From: Paenibacillus sp. FSL H3-0469
GTDB lineage: Bacteria > Bacillota > Bacilli > Paenibacillales > Paenibacillaceae
Reading direction: 5' to 3'
Length of the DNA stretch: 64,000 bases
Assembly (NCBI RefSeq): GCF_038051945.1
Contig: NZ_CP150302.1
Span: 744,001 to 808,000, forward strand
Shown here: piece by piece, positions 60,333 to 64,000 of the stretch
How the letters are laid out: each line of letters begins with the position of its first letter
Position numbering within the stretch: the stretch's first letter is position 1
Program-made: the position numbers and the translations under genes
The notes under the pieces: model-generated
What the model was told of the DNA's origin: nothing
What the model saw: the letters and a program-made list of their open reading frames with translations, nothing else
Databases searched by the model: none

Positions 60333-61019
60333 ATGATGAAACCTAAACGTGAAATTGTGAGCCGCCGCAACCGGCCAGCCAAAGAACCCCTCAGTCATGA
60401 AATTATTATCAAGACCGCGTATCAGCTGCTGAAGCAGGAAGGGACCTCCGGCATGAGTATGAGGAAGGTTGCGAAGCAACTGGACACCGGACCTTCCTCC
60501 CTGTATGTGTATGTTAAAAATCTGCAGGAATTGAGTTCTTATGTGCTTGACCTGGGTCTCGGTGAGTTGAACCTGCCGGAGCTTACGGACGATAACTGGA
60601 AGGAGCAGTTATTTCAAGCACTCCATGCTTATGCAGAGCTGCTTATCGGGCAGCCCGGATTAGCTGAGCTGTCACTACAGACGATTCCTATTGGGAATAA
60701 TGCTTTTCGTCTGAATGAGTATTTACTTACCGTCCTGCAGAAGGGCGGAATCACCTCTACGGCCGCTGCCTGGGGAACGGACCTGTTGCTCCTGTATGTG
60801 TCTTCTATTGCGTTGGAGAAGGCGAAGAGAGCAAGTGAGTTGATGGAAACCGCCCAAAGTTACTATAATGAAGCAGATCCGGTTCGTTTTCCGTTGATGA
60901 ATAGTCTGAAGACCGATTTATTCTCGGGGGATACCGCCTCCAAGGAGAGGTTCTTCTGGGCCATTGAGGTGATACTCCAGGGGATATTGCATAAGCAGTT
61001 GGGAGACAATGGTAAGTAA
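60333..61019 (+). CDS. TetR-family repressor of the pump-monooxygenase operon
   Basis: A 228-residue regulator. ATG 60333 or 60336 begins the protein, with only a weak AAGAAAAG site; the upstream extension belongs to another frame of the monooxygenase gene. The HTH reads SHEIIIKTAYQLLKQEGTSG, then MSMRKVAKQLDTGPSSLYVYVKN, as in TetR class regulators of efflux. The C-terminal helical ligand domain (about 75-228) resembles TetR_C. It probably binds the inverted repeat at 57569 and is released by the drug. Confidence 0.9.
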   Translation: MMKPKREIVSRRNRPAKEPLSHEIIIKTAYQLLKQEGTSGMSMRKVAKQLDTGPSSLYVYVKNLQELSSYVLDLGLGELNLPELTDDNWKEQLFQALHAYAELLIGQPGLAELSLQTIPIGNNAFRLNEYLLTVLQKGGITSTAAAWGTDLLLLYVSSIALEKAKRASELMETAQSYYNEADPVRFPLMNSLKTDLFSGDTASKERFFWAIEVILQGILHKQLGDNGK

Positions 61020-61056
61020 CCGAGCGACGAAGATCATGAGAGAGGTGTCTATTGAA

Positions 61057-61482
61057 ATGGAAGAGAACCAACCGACGAAAGTAACCGTACAAACCGTGGT
61101 ACAAGCCCCTATCGAGAAGGTATGGCGGTACTGGACCGAGCCGGAGCACATCACGAAGTGGAATCAGGCGTCCGAGGACTGGCATGCGCCAAGAGCCGAG
61201 AACAATCTGCGGCCTGGCGGTACCTTTCTGACACGGATGGAAGCGAAGGATGGCAGCATGGGCTTTGATTTTGGCGGCGTATACGATGTCGTGAATCAGC
61301 ATGAGGTGATCAGCTATACCATAGAAGACGGAAGAAGAGTGGAGATTACGTTCGTCGATCAAGGAAATGAGACAAAGGTCATTGAAACGTTCGATGCGGA
61401 AAACGCCAATCCCGTTGAGCTCCAGCAAGCAGGCTGGCAAGCGATCATGGACAATTTCAAAGCCTATACAGAGCACAACTAA
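61057..61482 (+). CDS. SRPBCC/AHSA1-family protein
   Basis: A 141-residue START-like protein. ATG 61057 has GAGAGAGGTG about nine bases upstream; earlier in-frame ATGs overlap the TetR end. It shows the AHSA1 pattern: VQTVVQAPIEKVWRYWTEPE, HITKWNQASEDWHAP, LRPGGTFLTRM and a final QAGWQAIMDNFKAY. The fold binds hydrophobic ligands. It is last in the pump operon. A terminator follows. Confidence 0.88.
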   Translation: MEENQPTKVTVQTVVQAPIEKVWRYWTEPEHITKWNQASEDWHAPRAENNLRPGGTFLTRMEAKDGSMGFDFGGVYDVVNQHEVISYTIEDGRRVEITFVDQGNETKVIETFDAENANPVELQQAGWQAIMDNFKAYTEHN

Positions 61483-61491
61483 CTACCAAAG

Positions 61492-61526
61492 AAGACGCCG
61501 GGGAAGATGCCCGGCGTCTTTCTTTT
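61492..61526 (+). terminator. terminator after the pump-monooxygenase operon
   Basis: AAGACGCCGGG and CCCGGCGTCTT form a perfect 11-pair stem, followed by TCTTTTG. Confidence 0.9.
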
Positions 61527-61559
61527 GAAATCCGAGTACGAGTATACTCTTTGTTACCC

Positions 61560-61976
61560 TCAACCCTGTGCCGCATCCATGTTCATATAGTTAACCGCCC
61601 ACAGATGGCCGTCCAAATCCACAAAGCCCCAATGATACATGAACCCATGATCTTCAGGTTCAGCGTGCAACTTCCCGCCTAAGGAGAGTGCGGTGTTCAC
61701 GATTTCATCGACCTTGCCCCGGCTCTCGAATTCCAAAGCAATTGTCATCTGCGCATACTTACTCGTATCAACAGCTTCCTTCTCCGTGAGAGTATGAAAG
61801 AAGGCTTGATCGATCAGCATGACCTGCAGGTTGTCGCCGATCAAGAGGGCTACCGAAGTCTCATTATCTGGATATTGCGGATTGAGCTCAAATCCAAGTC
61901 CGGTGAAGAACGCTTTCGATTGTGCTACGTTTTTTACAGGCAGGTTGAGGCTCGTGAATGCGGACGTTAATGCCAT
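61560..61976 (-). CDS. VOC-family (glyoxalase-like) protein
   Basis: A 138-residue protein with two beta-alpha-beta-beta-beta modules: TSLNLPVKNVAQSKAFFTGL, GFELNPQYPD; later MTIALEFESRGKVDEIVNTA and MYHWGFVDLDGHLWAVNYMN. ATG 61976 has AAAGAGGTG eight bases upstream. Most like the YjdN/PhnB-type or glyoxalase/bleomycin-resistance group of unknown substrate. The closing HLWAV motif keeps a metal-ligand-like His. Confidence 0.88.
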   Translation of the reverse strand: MALTSAFTSLNLPVKNVAQSKAFFTGLGFELNPQYPDNETSVALLIGDNLQVMLIDQAFFHTLTEKEAVDTSKYAQMTIALEFESRGKVDEIVNTALSLGGKLHAEPEDHGFMYHWGFVDLDGHLWAVNYMNMDAAQG

Positions 61977-62136
61977 TAGCAAAACACCTCTTTGTCAAAT
62001 ATTTTCAAATATTTCTCATGATTATACCACATCAAAGTTCATCTAAAAGAAGAAGAACAGGCACATTAAAATATGTCATTAGATGTCATGATTAAGTTTT
62101 ATAATGATATTAGATTAGAGAGAGGAGCAATAAATC

Positions 62137-62241
62137 ATGAGCAGAAGAATCATATTAGACTTGGCAGTAACCTTGAATGATTTCTCCTCCGGACTTGATC
62201 AGCTTATATACCATTGGGATGGTGAGCTTGGTGCACGCTAA
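62137..62241 (+). pseudogene. remnant of a DHFR-like reductase (RibD C-terminal family)
   Basis: A 34-codon frame with GAGAGGAG before ATG 62137. It begins MSRRIILDLAVTLNDF, which matches the usual opening of YyaP/YwjB-type dihydrofolate-reductase-like proteins, then degenerates (SSGLDQLIYHWDGELGAR) and stops. The normal family length is about 180 residues. It overlaps the UvrA-like start by 23 bases, so it may now serve as a leader for that gene. A TATAAT box lies at 62100-62105, with a direct repeat ATGTCAT at 62073 and 62083. Confidence 0.6.
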
Positions 62242-64000
62242 TGATATTGTCATTAAAGGCGCGAGAGAGAATAATCTGAAAAACGTGAATGTCCGTATCC
62301 CGAAACGAAAAATCACGATCTTCACTGGCGTCTCAGGTTCAGGCAAATCTTCGCTGGTCTTCGACACCATCAGTGTCGAAGCTCAGCGGCAGCTTAATGA
62401 GACGTTCTCCGCATACATCCGCAACCGGATGCCCAGGTATAGTCAGCCAGACGCCGATCTCATTGAGAACTTGTCTACAGCCGTTGTCATCGATCAGAAA
62501 AGACTCGGTGGCAACTCCCGTTCAACGGTTGGCACGATCACGGATATCTATGCGATGCTCCGGCTGCTGTTCTCCAGAATCGGCAAACCGCAGATCGGCA
62601 ATTCGCATGTATTCTCCTTTAACGACCCGGCCGGTATGTGCTTGGAGTGCTCCGGAGTGGGACAAGTGGTGCAGTTCGATGTAGAGAACCTGCTTGACAG
62701 GTCCAAGTCGCTGAATGATGGCGCGATCCTGTTCCCCGCTTTCAAAGTGGGGGGCTGGTTGTGGAATACCTATGCCCAATCCGGACTGTTCGACAACGAT
62801 AAGCAGCTCGCTGACTACACACAGGAAGAAATGGATATCCTCCTGCATGGCAGAGAGAGCAAGATCGTCTACAACACCAAAGGCGGAGCCATCGAATCGG
62901 ATTACGAAGGCCTGCTGTCCAAGCTCACACGCCTGTATCTGAAGCGGGACAGCAGCGAGCTGTCCGAAGCCAAACGTGAATCCATTGACCGGTTCTTGTC
63001 CTACAGTGAATGCAGCCTGTGTAAGGGCAGCCGGCTTAATCAGGAAGCCTTAGGCTGCCGGATTAACGGATACAACATCGCAGAGTGTGCGGAAATGGAG
63101 ATTGGCGGGCTTATTCGTATAGTCGAAGCCGTTCAGGACCCCGTTGCCGGGCCCATGAAGGAGGGAATCCTGACCCGGTTGAATCATCTGGTCTCGATCG
63201 GGCTGGAGTATCTCAGTCTGGACCGGCAGACCTCAACGTTGTCGGGCGGGGAGTCGCAACGTATTAAGATGGTACGCCATCTAAGCAGCAGTCTTACCGA
63301 CATGATCTATATTTTTGACGAGCCAAGCGTCGGGCTGCATCCGCGGGATGTTCATCGTCTGAACGGCATGCTGCGCCAGCTCCGGGACAAAGGGAATACG
63401 GTACTTGTTGTTGAACATGACCGCGAGGTGATGGAAATCGCCGATTATATTATTGATGTAGGACCTCATGCAGGTGCCCGTGGGGGTACAATCGTCTATG
63501 ATGGTGACTTTGCAGGCTTACTCCGTGCGGATACGTTAACAGGACGGTACTTGAAGCAAAGTCTGCCCTTAAAGACATCTGTCAGAGTGCCAAAGGGACA
63601 AATGAGCATAGCCTGCACCAGCCTGCACAATCTGAATGAGATAAGCGTTGATATCCCTGTTGGAGTACTGACTGTGGTAACGGGAGTTGCCGGCTCAGGC
63701 AAAAGTACGCTGATAAACGGAGCCTTCCTGCCCTCACATCCGGAAGCCATCGTCATTGATCAGTCGGCTGCGGGCACATCCATCCGCTCTAATCCGGCTA
63801 CCTACACGGGAATAATGGACGATATCCGCCGGCTGTTCGCGACCGCCAACAAGGTAAGCGCTTCCCTGTTCAGCTTCAATTCCAAGGGAGCCTGTGCCAA
63901 CTGTCAGGGTCTAGGCATGATCTACACAGATCTAGCGTTTCTTGAGCCCATACGGACGACTTGTGAAGTGTGTGCGGGCAGACGGTTCAGTGATGAAGTA
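62219..64000 (+). CDS. UvrA-like ATPase lacking the UvrB-binding domain (C-terminus cut)
   Basis: The frame is open from ATG 62219 to the window edge (594 codons). It shows Walker A FTGVSGSGKSS (Lys43), a first Zn pair (CLECSGVG, CSLCKGSRLN), signature LSGGESQRIKMVRHLSSS and Walker B YIFDEPSVGLHPRD. The second ABC half begins at TGVAGSGKST, followed by GACANCQGLG and CEVCAGRRF. The segment between the DIYAMLRLLFSRIG motif and FSFNDPAGMC is only a few residues, whereas canonical UvrA has about 120 residues there for UvrB binding. It is therefore a specialised UvrA paralogue like those tied to drug resistance. It starts inside the DHFR-like remnant, without a strong ribosome site. Confidence 0.88.
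   Translation, partial: MVSLVHANDIVIKGARENNLKNVNVRIPKRKITIFTGVSGSGKSSLVFDTISVEAQRQLNETFSAYIRNRMPRYSQPDADLIENLSTAVVIDQKRLGGNSRSTVGTITDIYAMLRLLFSRIGKPQIGNSHVFSFNDPAGMCLECSGVGQVVQFDVENLLDRSKSLNDGAILFPAFKVGGWLWNTYAQSGLFDNDKQLADYTQEEMDILLHGRESKIVYNTKGGAIESDYEGLLSKLTRLYLKRDSSELSEAKRESIDRFLSYSECSLCKGSRLNQEALGCRINGYNIAECAEMEIGGLIRIVEAVQDPVAGPMKEGILTRLNHLVSIGLEYLSLDRQTSTLSGGESQRIKMVRHLSSSLTDMIYIFDEPSVGLHPRDVHRLNGMLRQLRDKGNTVLVVEHDREVMEIADYIIDVGPHAGARGGTIVYDGDFAGLLRADTLTGRYLKQSLPLKTSVRVPKGQMSIACTSLHNLNEISVDIPVGVLTVVTGVAGSGKSTLINGAFLPSHPEAIVIDQSAAGTSIRSNPATYTGIMDDIRRLFATANKVSASLFSFNSKGACANCQGLGMIYTDLAFLEPIRTTCEVCAGRRFSDEV

Noticed and set aside
1..64000. Prophage, integrative element or transposon
   Set aside because: No integrase, transposase, phage structural gene or tRNA attachment site was found.
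1..64000. tRNA or rRNA genes
   Set aside because: No cloverleaf with CCA-type end or rRNA-like stretch was recognised on either strand.

Overview
The window looks like chromosomal DNA of a Paenibacillus-type Firmicute. The signs are strong AGGAGG ribosome sites with many TTG/GTG starts, LplB/YtcP-type sugar permeases with lipoprotein binders, YesM/YesN-type two-component regulators, a Spo0E-like phosphatase, and an XRE/TPR regulator with an overlapping propeptide gene. No rRNA, tRNA, CRISPR array or insertion sequence was seen. Both ends cut a gene: an AraC-type regulator at the left and a UvrA-like ATPase at the right.

Region 1 (1-14805) is a GlcNAc-glycan locus. A membrane AraC regulator diverges from a long plus-strand operon: two permeases, a lipoprotein binder, a secreted multidomain protein with a GH18-like active-site motif, NagB, NagA, a GH20 and a GH3 beta-N-acetylhexosaminidase. 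Together they can bind, import and cut GlcNAc glycans and feed GlcNAc-6-P to fructose-6-P. Four 51-bp units carrying inverted repeats lie between nagA and the GH20 gene.

Region 2 (14900-21300) holds a membrane protein of unknown role, a GH127 glycosidase, and a TetR-SDR-unknown operon. The TetR gene has a good promoter and operator but no ATG/GTG/TTG start in front of its DNA-binding domain.

Region 3 (21300-27700) is signalling. An AloR-like regulator overlaps a 34-residue propeptide gene; a duplicated hairpin follows; then a Spo0E-like gene overlaps a response regulator, followed by a histidine kinase and a three-gene ABC exporter.

Region 4 (27700-43900) holds mostly single genes: an esterase/LysR pair, azoreductase, an orphan OppA-like binder, an ABC exporter, SDR-HxlR, a ClC antiporter, a methyltransferase behind a small upstream ORF, an LRR protein, a MazG-like protein, an MFS pump, a BCCT transporter, and a frameshifted gene next to a tiny membrane protein.

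Region 5 (43900-54570) is a second carbohydrate locus: two permeases, a lipoprotein binder, YesM/YesN-type regulators, an FAD oxidoreductase and an SGNH hydrolase.

Region 6 (54690-64000) holds an alpha/beta hydrolase, an unlisted-size small membrane protein facing an AraC gene, an operon of MFS pump, TetX-like monooxygenase, TetR and SRPBCC protein with an operator inside its promoter, a VOC protein, and a DHFR-like gene remnant that overlaps the start of a UvrA paralogue lacking the UvrB-binding segment.
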